64,000 bases of DNA, taken from the NCBI GenBank assembly GCA_002747035.1, contig PDRZ01000025.1, positions 1 to 64,000 of the forward strand, given 5' to 3'. The position numbers and the translations under genes were made by a program. Of the stretch, positions 1 to 7,505 are shown piece by piece. Under the pieces are notes generated by a model. It was not told the origin of the DNA and did not search any database. It saw nothing but the letters and a program-made list of their open reading frames with translations. Position 1 is the first letter of the stretch. Each line of letters opens with the position of its first letter. This DNA is from Rhodobacterales bacterium. GTDB taxonomy: Bacteria > Pseudomonadota > Alphaproteobacteria > Rhodobacterales > Rhodobacteraceae.

Positions 1-33
1 TTGGCGGAATTCGTCCGTCCGTTTCAGTCCCAT
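1..33 (-). CDS. IS3-family transposase OrfA, N-terminal fragment cut by the window edge
   Basis: On the minus strand an ATG at 33 opens the reading MGLKRTDEFRQ, which matches the start of a common IS3-family OrfA (the helix-turn-helix DNA-binding half of the transposase). A good ribosome binding site, AAAGGAGA, lies 7 bases upstream. Only 11 codons are inside the window, so whether the element is intact cannot be seen. The identification rests on a short but characteristic N-terminus and is recalled, not searched. Confidence 0.6.
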   Translation of the reverse strand, partial: MGLKRTDEFRQ

Positions 34-80
34 AGTCAGTCTCCTTTGTTGCAGTAAATGCTATCAAAGGAGCGGCATCA
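34..80 (-). mobile_element. Probable terminal segment of the IS3-type element
   Basis: This is the leader between the OrfA start and the likely end of the insertion sequence. Read on the minus strand it begins TGATGCCGCTCC, and IS3 elements normally begin with TG. The exact end and any target-site duplication cannot be fixed because the other end lies outside the window. Confidence 0.3.
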
Positions 81-407
81 AACCGCGACAGGTCCAGGTG
101 ATGTCAGGCTCGGCCTAGGTTCCATCGGGACTATGGTCTCCGTGACTGATGGCCGATTCCGCCGTGAGCAAATAAAACAGTGGAATGGCACCCTTCTCGA
201 ATGCGCGTTCAGTGAGCGTTGAACGCGTCACGCGTTGCCGAAAGCGGCTTCGCGCTTGCGGTCCATTCCGGCCAAAGCCGAGCCAATACTGAGGGTGACC
301 GACTTCGTGTCATCAGGCAGGATGCCGAGGGGGTCTGCGCTTACGTCGATGCCGTTGACTGCAACGTTTACGCCACCGGCAACTTGCTTCCCGACGCCCG
401 CTGCGCG

Positions 408-566
408 GGCATTATCGCGGCCAATGCGTCCGAGATTCCGTTTACGGATGGCATTACATTGCGGTTCGTATTGTTGATCGGGGGGCTGGTGATTTGCGCC
501 GCTTATGTCATGCGCTACGCATCTCGGGTAAAGGCTGATCTTTCCCGGTCAGTCGTCGCCAAACAA
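408..566 (+). pseudogene. C-terminal remnant of a YfcC-family membrane transporter
   Basis: A 53-codon stretch in one frame reads like the last membrane segment and tail of YfcC/C4-dicarboxylate-type carriers: a short loop (SEIPF.DGI), a hydrophobic helix and then the motif YVMRYASRVKAD.SRS, which is typical of the family. No transporter sequence can be followed upstream in any frame, and the open frame continues past the family's end. It is therefore a fragment left by an insertion or deletion, next to the IS3-type element. Assignment is from memory of the family motif. Confidence 0.4.
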
Positions 567-864
567 TGGGCAGCGCATGGTGCGGTTTGGATAAATCCGG
601 GCCGAATGCATCCCGAACTCTCTAACAAGACGAGTTGGCGATGCAAGCTTGAAATGCAACCATACACCGCCCGGCACAGCTGCCGGGCAGTGGATACATC
701 AAATGACTTGTTACAAGCGGCGACACCGATACTCAGCATCGGGCTGGAAAGACCCTGTCGTTTCCGAACAGAGCTGGTTTAAACGCGCACTTGGGGCGGA
801 AGCAGTTGATCGAGCTGAATAACCCGGGGGACATCCGTCAACTGGCAAACTGTGGTCGGGCTTC
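567..864. other. Gene-free stretch
   Basis: No convincing gene, RNA or strong hairpin was seen here. It is the spacer between the YfcC-like remnant and the end of the exporter operon. The short open frames in it have no recognisable protein motifs. Confidence 0.4.
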
Positions 865-1992
865 TTATTGGCTCATGGCCATGGTTTGCCGGAACCGCAT
901 CAGCGAGATTGCAAAGAACACCGCGCTCAGTAGCGCCATCACGAGCATTTCCGGCCAAACTGTCTCAAGCCCTGCGCCGCGGTACAAAAGCGCCTGCGAA
1001 AAAGCGACAAAGTGCGTCGAGGGTGAGGCCTGCATGATCGTTTGCAGCCAGACCGGAATGCTTTCAATCGGCGTTGTGCTGCCGGATAACAGGTTCATGA
1101 TGACAAGGACTGGCATCACCAGAAGTCCGAATTGCGGCATGGAGGTCGTGAAGGTGGCCAGCAAAATGCCAAGCCCTGTGACAGAGATAAGGTATAGAAT
1201 TGTGCCCAGAACAAAGAGGGTAATGGACCCGGCGACAGGCACCTGAAGGACGCCCTGTACGACAATCCAAAGCGACAAAATCGCGCCAACAACAATCATA
1301 AGACCATTGGCCCAAATCTTGGCCAGCATGATTTCCGATGCGTTTACCGGCATGACCAAAAGATGCTCGATCGTGCCATGCTCGCGTTCGCGAATAAGAG
1401 CCGCGCCAGTCAGCAGGACGGCCAGAATAGTAATGTTGTTGATGATCTGCATCACAGAGGTGAACCAGATGGACTGTAGGTTCGGATTGAAATGGGCTGT
1501 AACCACAAGGTCAATGGGCAGATGACTTGAGGTGTCATCGCCGGTGACGAAGCGCTCGATCTCGGTTGCAATGATCTTTTGAAGATAGACCGACCCGTTG
1601 CCCGCCTGCGCCATCGCGGTTGCGTCGACATTCAGCTGTATGGATGGGTGCGCCCCGGACAGGACATCGGCCTCGAACCGCGGCGGGAAAGACAGGACAA
1701 AAACAAACTCGCCACTGTCCATGGCCGCTTCGACATCCGACAAGGCAATTCGCTGCGGTGTCTCGAATTCTGGCGGCAGAATGGCATTCACGATGCGCCC
1801 GGTCAGAGCGGATTGATCAAGATCGACATACGCCACTGCGGCATTGCTCACTTCGGTTCTTGCACCGGTGGCAACGGCATAGATGGCAATGCTGAACATG
1901 TAGGCGATCAGCAAAAGAAGAATCGGATCGGCCAAGAGGCTACGCAGCTCTTTCATGCCAAGAAGATAGATATTAATCAGCCAACGTCCCAT
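865..1992 (-). CDS. yhhJ: ABC-2 type transporter permease, YhhJ-like
   Basis: This 375-residue membrane protein is the permease partner of the HlyD and RbbA-like genes upstream. It has one N-terminal membrane helix (about residues 24-43), a periplasmic domain of about 130 residues and then five helices in the C-terminal half, with the IREREHGTIEHLL motif typical of ABC-2 permeases (drug, lipid or small-molecule efflux). It starts one base after the stop of the RbbA-like gene, so the two are surely co-transcribed. Substrate is unknown; the family includes YhiI-RbbA-YhhJ of enterobacteria. Length is normal for the family. Confidence 0.85.
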   Translation of the reverse strand: MGRWLINIYLLGMKELRSLLADPILLLLIAYMFSIAIYAVATGARTEVSNAAVAYVDLDQSALTGRIVNAILPPEFETPQRIALSDVEAAMDSGEFVFVLSFPPRFEADVLSGAHPSIQLNVDATAMAQAGNGSVYLQKIIATEIERFVTGDDTSSHLPIDLVVTAHFNPNLQSIWFTSVMQIINNITILAVLLTGAALIREREHGTIEHLLVMPVNASEIMLAKIWANGLMIVVGAILSLWIVVQGVLQVPVAGSITLFVLGTILYLISVTGLGILLATFTTSMPQFGLLVMPVLVIMNLLSGSTTPIESIPVWLQTIMQASPSTHFVAFSQALLYRGAGLETVWPEMLVMALLSAVFFAISLMRFRQTMAMSQ

Positions 1993-1993
1993 T

Positions 1994-4735
1994 TCACTTT
2001 TCCTGCTTGTTGAGCAACAAAATGGCGGCGGTTATAAACAGAACCGCAAAAACACCCAATGCCAAGAAGTTCAGCCAAAGCTCTGGAAATCCGAGTCCCT
2101 TGGTAAAGGTCCCAATACTGATCTGTTGATACCAAGCCGCTGGAAATCCAAGCCCGAACAGGCGGGCACCACCGGACAGTGACGAGACCGGAACCAGAAG
2201 CCCTGAAAAATTAACCGAAGGGATGATCGCAATGACAGCTGTCGCGAAGGTCGCTGAAACCTGCGTCTTGGTGAATGTCGAGACAAGTACGCCAAACCCC
2301 GTTGTCGCAAGAATATAGATAAACGTACCTAGAAAAAGTGCGGCAGCCGAGCCTTTGATCGGCACGCCAAACACGATGTAGGACATTGCCAGAAGTGAAA
2401 GGAAACTGATCAACGCGATGACGACATAGGGCAACTGCTTGCCCAGAAGAAACTCTCCTCGCGTGACCGGGGTCGAGCGGAAATTGGCAATAGACCCCGT
2501 TTCCTTTTCGCGCACCACACCCATTGCGGCCATCATTGCCGGGACCAGCACAAGCATCATCATGATAACCGATGGCACCATGGCGTTTACGCTCTCAAAC
2601 GACTGGTTGTAGCGAAACCGGGTATCTATGTTCGCTCCGGTGGTGTCGATGACCTGCCCATAAGTCTGCTCAATTTGATCTGCCATGTAGGACAAGGCCA
2701 ATCCCTGCAGGTAGCCACGTGCCGTTTCGGCGCGGAATGGCATCGCCGCATCAATGGCAACGCGCACCTCGGGGGTCTCTTCCCTGATCAGTTTCCGCCC
2801 AAATCCCGAAGGAATTTCGATTGCGATCGCGATCTCTCCCGCACGCAGACGCGCATTCAACTCCTGCGCACTTGAGGCGGGGGGGTGTTCCTCAAAGAAA
2901 CGGGAGCCGGAAAAGGCCTGTAGCAATGCACGGCTTTCGATGCTCTGATCCTGATCCGCAACAGCATAGGGCAGGTTTTCCACGTCAAAAGAGATACCGT
3001 AGCCAAAGGTCAGCATCAGGATGATTGGCCCAAGAAAGGCGAAGGCAAGCCTGAGCGGGTCACGCATGATTTCTGTCGCTTCCCGCCGGGCGAAAGCCCA
3101 CATGCGCGCCGGATCGAACACCTTGTTTTGCTTGCCAGTATTGTGTGAGCACACGACCGCGGGAGACCCGACAGTTTTTTCAACGTCGGCGTCATTGTCA
3201 CCATCACCACCAGCATCGCGCAGGTAGCTGATGAACGCGTCGTTCAGGTTGTCCGCGTTGCCGGCCGCGACAATCTCATCCGGCGCGCCAACGGTCAGAA
3301 CGCGCCCCGCATGCATCAGAGATATCCGGTCGCAGCGTTCGGCCTCGTTCATAAAATGGGTAGAGACGAAAATTGTCACGCCCTGCTCGCGAGATAATCC
3401 CACAAGAAGCCGCCAGAATGCGTCGCGCGCAACAGGATCAACACCAGATGTTGGTTCGTCCAGAATTAAGACTTCCGGGCGATGGATGACCGCAACCGCC
3501 AATTGCAGGCGTTGTCGTATCCCAAGCGGCAAGGCGTCCGGTTTTTCATCAGCCTCCTCAAGCAGCTCGAATGTCTCAAGCATTTCCAATATCCGCCCAG
3601 CACGCGTATCCTTGGGAATTTGGTAGAGCTCTGCATGCAGCTCAAGGTTTTGGCGCACGGTGAGCTCTGAATAGAGCGAAAAGGATTGCGACATGTATCC
3701 GACACGCTGCCGTGTCTTCATATCGCCAGCGTCCAGATGCTCGCCAAATAGAAGCGCCTCGCCACCACTCGCGGGCAGCAGGCCAGTCAGCATCTTCATA
3801 GTCGTCGTCTTGCCGCAGCCATTCGAGCCAAGGAAGCCGAATATTTCGCCTTTGGCGATTTCGAAATCCACCCCGTCGACGGCCGTAAAATCACCGAATT
3901 TGCGGGTCAGCGAAATCGCCTGAACGGCAGGACCATCCCCCGAGGGCACGAACGGTGGAACGACAACGGCTTCGTGCTCGGATCGGGATTCTTCGGGCAA
4001 CATGGCGATGAACGCACTGTCCAGAGTCGCCTGTCCGGTCTTTTCACGCAATTCAGCCGGGCTACCCGTCGCGATGACCTGGCCGTCGGACATGGCCGCC
4101 AACCAGTCAAAACGCTCGGCCTCTTCCATATAGGCCGTCGCAACGATAACGCTCATCTCCGGGCGGTCGATCCGGATCCGGTCAATCAAATCCCAGAATT
4201 GTTGGCGCGATAGTGGATCGACCCCCGTTGTCGGCTCGTCAAGGATCAGAAGATCAGGATCATGGATCAGGGCAGAACAAAGCGAAAGCTTTTGCTTCAT
4301 ACCGCCCGACAATTTTCCGGCGGGGCGGTCCGGAAAGGGGTCCAGGCCAGTCGCCTGCAGCAAATCTGCGATGCGCGCACGGCGCTCCTCAACAGGCTGT
4401 GCAAAGAGCTTGCCGAAGAAATCAAGGTTCTCGGTGACCGTGAGCGTCGGATAGAGGTTCCTCCCAAGCCCCTGAGGCATATAGGCAATGCGGTGATTGC
4501 ACGCCTTGCGATGTCGCGGGTCGTGGATATCGCCAGACAAAACCTGCAAGTCTCCGGCCTGAAGTTGCCGCACTCCGGCAGCGAGCGCGAGCAGCGTGGA
4601 TTTCCCGACACCGTCCGGCCCAATGAGTCCCACCATGCAGCCAGACGGCACCTCAAGGCTGACATCATCAAGCGCGGCAACCTCGCTATAGTGATGAGAG
4701 ACACCAGATAGCCGGATAATCGGAGGCAAGGTCAT
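1994..4735 (-). CDS. rbbA: Ribosome-associated ATPase/putative transporter RbbA (two ATPase domains fused to a permease)
   Basis: The 913-residue protein has two ABC ATPase domains and a C-terminal ABC-2 membrane domain. ATPase 1 shows Walker A GPDGVGKST at 39-47, signature LSGGM at 143-147 and Walker B LLILDEPT at 163-170. ATPase 2 shows Walker A GSNGCGKT at 304-311, a degenerate signature (LPLGIRQR, about 403-410) and Walker B VLILDEPT at 423-430. Six or so membrane helices follow from about residue 550. The ATG at 4735 was chosen over one 11 codons upstream because it overlaps the HlyD stop as ATGA and begins the conserved MTLPPIIRL. RbbA of E. coli was reported to bind ribosomes, but here the gene context is that of an exporter. 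Confidence 0.87.
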   Translation of the reverse strand: MTLPPIIRLSGVSHHYSEVAALDDVSLEVPSGCMVGLIGPDGVGKSTLLALAAGVRQLQAGDLQVLSGDIHDPRHRKACNHRIAYMPQGLGRNLYPTLTVTENLDFFGKLFAQPVEERRARIADLLQATGLDPFPDRPAGKLSGGMKQKLSLCSALIHDPDLLILDEPTTGVDPLSRQQFWDLIDRIRIDRPEMSVIVATAYMEEAERFDWLAAMSDGQVIATGSPAELREKTGQATLDSAFIAMLPEESRSEHEAVVVPPFVPSGDGPAVQAISLTRKFGDFTAVDGVDFEIAKGEIFGFLGSNGCGKTTTMKMLTGLLPASGGEALLFGEHLDAGDMKTRQRVGYMSQSFSLYSELTVRQNLELHAELYQIPKDTRAGRILEMLETFELLEEADEKPDALPLGIRQRLQLAVAVIHRPEVLILDEPTSGVDPVARDAFWRLLVGLSREQGVTIFVSTHFMNEAERCDRISLMHAGRVLTVGAPDEIVAAGNADNLNDAFISYLRDAGGDGDNDADVEKTVGSPAVVCSHNTGKQNKVFDPARMWAFARREATEIMRDPLRLAFAFLGPIILMLTFGYGISFDVENLPYAVADQDQSIESRALLQAFSGSRFFEEHPPASSAQELNARLRAGEIAIAIEIPSGFGRKLIREETPEVRVAIDAAMPFRAETARGYLQGLALSYMADQIEQTYGQVIDTTGANIDTRFRYNQSFESVNAMVPSVIMMMLVLVPAMMAAMGVVREKETGSIANFRSTPVTRGEFLLGKQLPYVVIALISFLSLLAMSYIVFGVPIKGSAAALFLGTFIYILATTGFGVLVSTFTKTQVSATFATAVIAIIPSVNFSGLLVPVSSLSGGARLFGLGFPAAWYQQISIGTFTKGLGFPELWLNFLALGVFAVLFITAAILLLNKQEK

Positions 4736-5712
4736 TGTGGTAGCCTTACGGAAAGCTCTGCGGGCCACTCGACGTTTCTGTCTACGCGAACGTAGCCTAT
4801 TCCCGGAACTCCCGCGCGCGCATGATCCCGATACTCTGCCAGCAGATCTGGCGCGATGGTCAGGTTGACCCGAAACATGAGCTGCTCGCGCTCATCCTTT
4901 GTTTCGACAGAGCGCGGCGTGAATTGTGCGCTGCTGGCAACAAAGGTCACATTGGCCGGGATCACGAATTCGGGGATCGCATCAAGGATGATCCGCGCCT
5001 CATCACCAACGTCCAGCCGTGCCGCATCATGCGTTGGCAAAAAGATCGACATATACATATCGGACAGGTCTGTGATGCTCGCAACACGTCCGCCGGCCCC
5101 TAGAACTTCGCCTTCCTGCGCAAGAACATATTGCACGCGCCCCGCGCGAGGGGCAGTCAGGGTGGCGTCGTCAATTAAAGCTTGCAGCCGCTCAACAGAT
5201 GCCTTGGCCGCAGCAATCGTCGCTTCGGCAAGCGGAATGCCAGCCTCGGCCGCTGCGACGCCGGCTCGCGCCGTATCCAGAACAGTGCGCTGGCCATCCA
5301 GCCGAGCAGCGCTGGAGTACCCATCATCGGCAAGTTGAGAGACCCGTTTGAATTCGGCTTGCGCCGTAACAAGCTCCGAACGGCGCTGACGTAACAGGGC
5401 TTCCGCCTGAAGTTCCTGTTGCTGTGCCTGTTGCACCGCCGCTTGTGCCGCGTGCAATTGGGCATCAAGCTCAAGCGTGTCCATCCGCGCAATCAGATCT
5501 CCCGTCTCGACCCAATCGCCTTCGTCAATGAAAACCTCGGCAATGCGACCGGGAAGCCGGGTCGCAATTTCGATCCGCTCTGCCTCAATTCGGCCATTTG
5601 ACATGGCGATACCTTCAGGGATCCCTGACGCAATAGAATTTTGCCACCAATATGCACCCGCCCCGGCTATCGCCAAGCCAGCGATCACAATAATAGACCG
5701 AACCCGTTTCAT
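4732..5712 (-). CDS. HlyD-family membrane fusion protein, YhiI-like
   Basis: This 326-residue periplasmic adaptor would link the RbbA/YhhJ inner-membrane exporter to an outer membrane channel. It has an N-terminal membrane anchor (about residues 8-22), a biotinyl-lipoyl-like half (GRIAEVFIDEGDWVETGDLI), a long Ala/Gln-rich coiled coil (about 80-185), the second lipoyl half and a beta-barrel domain near the C-terminus. It is the first gene of a three-gene operon whose members overlap by 4 bases or are 1 base apart. An NodT-type outer membrane factor remnant lies close upstream on the other strand, hinting that the partner channel was once nearby. Confidence 0.85.
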   Translation of the reverse strand: MKRVRSIIVIAGLAIAGAGAYWWQNSIASGIPEGIAMSNGRIEAERIEIATRLPGRIAEVFIDEGDWVETGDLIARMDTLELDAQLHAAQAAVQQAQQQELQAEALLRQRRSELVTAQAEFKRVSQLADDGYSSAARLDGQRTVLDTARAGVAAAEAGIPLAEATIAAAKASVERLQALIDDATLTAPRAGRVQYVLAQEGEVLGAGGRVASITDLSDMYMSIFLPTHDAARLDVGDEARIILDAIPEFVIPANVTFVASSAQFTPRSVETKDEREQLMFRVNLTIAPDLLAEYRDHARAGVPGIGYVRVDRNVEWPAELSVRLPQ

Positions 5713-5903
5713 TCTCTCTCACCCATGGTTGTCGCTCCTAAGGCATTGGGTGAACGGAAAACCGTGCACCTTTTTGTTCAACATATCTGACATTTGCGGG
5801 CGCTCGGGGATTGACGAATATCAATCGTCGAAAGCTGCAGGATAATAGTCAGAGTTCAAAGCCTCTGGTTCGCACATCTTAGGTTTCTTGGAAAGGTCAT
5901 CCG

Positions 5904-6224
5904 ATGGTGAACGTCACGACACTGCATGATCAATCTTCTCCCAAAGCGGAACCCAAAAAAACAACCCGACATGTGCCGGCACAGGCTGCGGTATCGTGCC
6001 GTTTGCACGTACCTCAGGCGCAAACGACGACAAAAGAGGCCCTGGGCAAATACCTCAATGCTGTAATCACAAAATTTACTGCGGGGCTGTGCGTGATGCA
6101 AAACAGCAAGTGCGCCGCGACGCATATGGGGTTCGCGGTCTTTGAGGGACTCATTCTTTCTATACACAAAGAGGCGGCCATCGCAGCCGCCTGTCGTACT
6201 CTTATGGATCCAACCAATGCGTAA
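5904..6224 (+). CDS. Uncertain small protein, unrecognised
   Basis: An open frame of 106 codons with a possible ribosome binding site (GGAAAGG, about 9 bases before the ATG). No known family was recognised. It is rather Lys/Thr/Ala rich with a more hydrophobic C-terminal third. Its end overlaps the start of the NodT-like remnant and it lies in a stretch full of decayed genes, so it may itself be a remnant or a chance frame. Confidence 0.2.
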   Translation: MVNVTTLHDQSSPKAEPKKTTRHVPAQAAVSCRLHVPQAQTTTKEALGKYLNAVITKFTAGLCVMQNSKCAATHMGFAVFEGLILSIHKEAAIAAACRTLMDPTNA

Positions 6225-6515
6225 GCACCCTGTCACAGAACCCTTTTTTCATAACTGCGCCACAACCGGATCGCACCGATGGAACCGAAGAGGCTTCATC
6301 CTGGCCTCTCTCTCGGACTTTGCCGCCTGCAGCGGTATCAGCCCCGATTGCGCACCGCAATCCATTGAACTTCCTGACGGTTTGGTCGTGGGCGGCGCAG
6401 CGCAATCCGGGGATATGTCGAATGCGCAATGGTGGACAGGATTTGGATATTGATGCGATGGAGGTCACGGAAGAGGTCTTCGAGCGTCCTGCATCAATCG
6501 TTTTCGATCAGGCGG
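6217..6515 (+). pseudogene. N-terminal remnant of an RND outer membrane factor (NodT/OprM family)
   Basis: From the ATG at 6217 the frame gives a signal-like segment, then a lipobox-like AACSG followed by a spaced ISPDCAPQ...LPDGLV and WWTGFG, which is the order seen in OprM/NodT lipoproteins (C.VGPDY..P, WW..F.DP.L). The frame stops at 6453, but the shifted frame continues [17 protein letters not shown], as the family would. The rest of the roughly 450-residue protein is absent because the sequence changes to an ATPase remnant. A frameshift plus truncation makes it non-functional. Identification is by motif memory. Confidence 0.5.
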
Positions 6516-6979
6516 AAAGATTGTGCTGATTACCGAGATGATCAACAACACCCCTCAGCATCACGAGGGGGTCAGCCGGTTTTGCGGCATTGGCAAACGG
6601 TCGCGGGAAGCGGAAGAGCTTTATCGCAAAATGGGAGAGGCCGGCGTGCGCGAAAAGACCGCCATGCTGTTTGACCAGGTGAACGAAGCCCCGGGCGTGC
6701 GGTTTCTCATCGGCAACATCGCTTTGACGATGACGGAGTATTTCCGCGATGAGAAAGAACAGGATGTGCTGCTTCTGATCGACAACATCTTTCGGTTCGT
6801 TCAGGCGGGCTCCGAAGTGTCGGGCCTCTTGGGCCGGATGCCGTCGCGTGAGGGCTATCAGCCAACTCTGGCCACAGAGCTCGGCTCGCTTCAGGAGCGG
6901 ATCACCCCCACCCGACGGGGCGCAATCACATAGATACAGGCCGTCTATGTCCCGGCGGATGATTTAACCGAACCGGTCG
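6508..6979 (+). pseudogene. Remnant of an alternative F1-ATPase beta subunit (AtpD-like, N-ATPase type)
   Basis: About 155 codons clearly match the centre of an F-type ATPase beta subunit: LITEMI, the [17 protein letters not shown] stretch, [43 protein letters not shown] and, after an in-frame TAG at 6931, QAVYVPADDLTEP. The wording resembles the alternative Na+-translocating N-ATPase rather than the housekeeping enzyme. The Walker A loop has shrunk to SGGK, the N-terminal and C-terminal thirds are missing, and a stop interrupts it, so it is dead. It is joined in front to the NodT-like remnant and behind to an IS6-type remnant. Confidence 0.75.
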
Positions 6980-7219
6980 GATGACCATATCCGTCACGTC
7001 AATCGGAAACACATGAACAACCGGATCGAAGCCGATCACGCTGCTCTGAAACAGCTTCTCCGTCCAAAACGCAGCTTTCGAAAGCGGACAGCTGCCAAGA
7101 ACACCCTGAAAGGTATCGAGACCCACCGTGCCATCAAAAAAGGTCACTTTGCGGCCAACGAACCGGGCATCCAAAATGAGATCGCCTTCGTCGCAGATCT
7201 GTTCAAAACCGCGGCATAG
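6980..7219 (+). pseudogene. C-terminal remnant of an IS6-family transposase
   Basis: The frame through the ATG at 7013 reads DHIRHVNRKHMNNRIEADH, then ALKQLLRPKRSFR, AKNTLKGIE and a final IKKGHF segment. This is the last part of the IS6/IS26-type DDE transposase catalytic domain including the final Glu region (NRIEADH). The first two thirds of the transposase are missing and the sequence begins directly after an ATPase beta remnant. It shows that an IS6-type element took part in the rearrangement here. Confidence 0.6.
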
Positions 7220-7505
7220 AGCAAAAGCCAACCAAGCCTGTTGATAGGACAAAGTAACAACATAACAGACCGGTTTGTGTCGTTTTCAAGCTATCAGGCC
7301 TCCCTTTTACAAAGTATAATGGCGCTGCAGTCGTTATGATTGGCCGATGCGTGTTTCACGCGCATTGCCTCGCAAGCCACGGGTTTCCGGCGCGAAAAAA
7401 GCGCGGCCCGCAGCGTTTCCCTGAAAACCGATATATTCCCTTGCCCCAGATGAGCCGTTGTTGGGTTTGTCTTTGTGAATGGACGCAAGCACTGGGTGCA
7501 CAACC
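7220..7505. other. Leader region before the molybdopterin oxidoreductase operon, with a possible IS6-type end
   Basis: The stretch holds the word CAACATAACAGA (7258-7269), which sits where the right end of the IS6-type remnant would be, and TTGTGTCGTTT (7275-7285). Both words recur near 12.5-12.7 kb, the first inverted. The promoter of the following operon should be here, but no clear -35/-10 pair was identified. Confidence 0.3.

Noticed and set aside
228-478. Minus-strand frame ending in an in-frame stop at 228 with a plausible-looking peptide
   Set aside because: No start codon with a ribosome binding site and no recognisable family. It overlaps the better supported YfcC-like remnant on the other strand.
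1579-2013. Plus-strand frame opposite the YhhJ-like permease
   Set aside because: Shadow of the real gene; His/Arg/Gly-rich composition with no motif.
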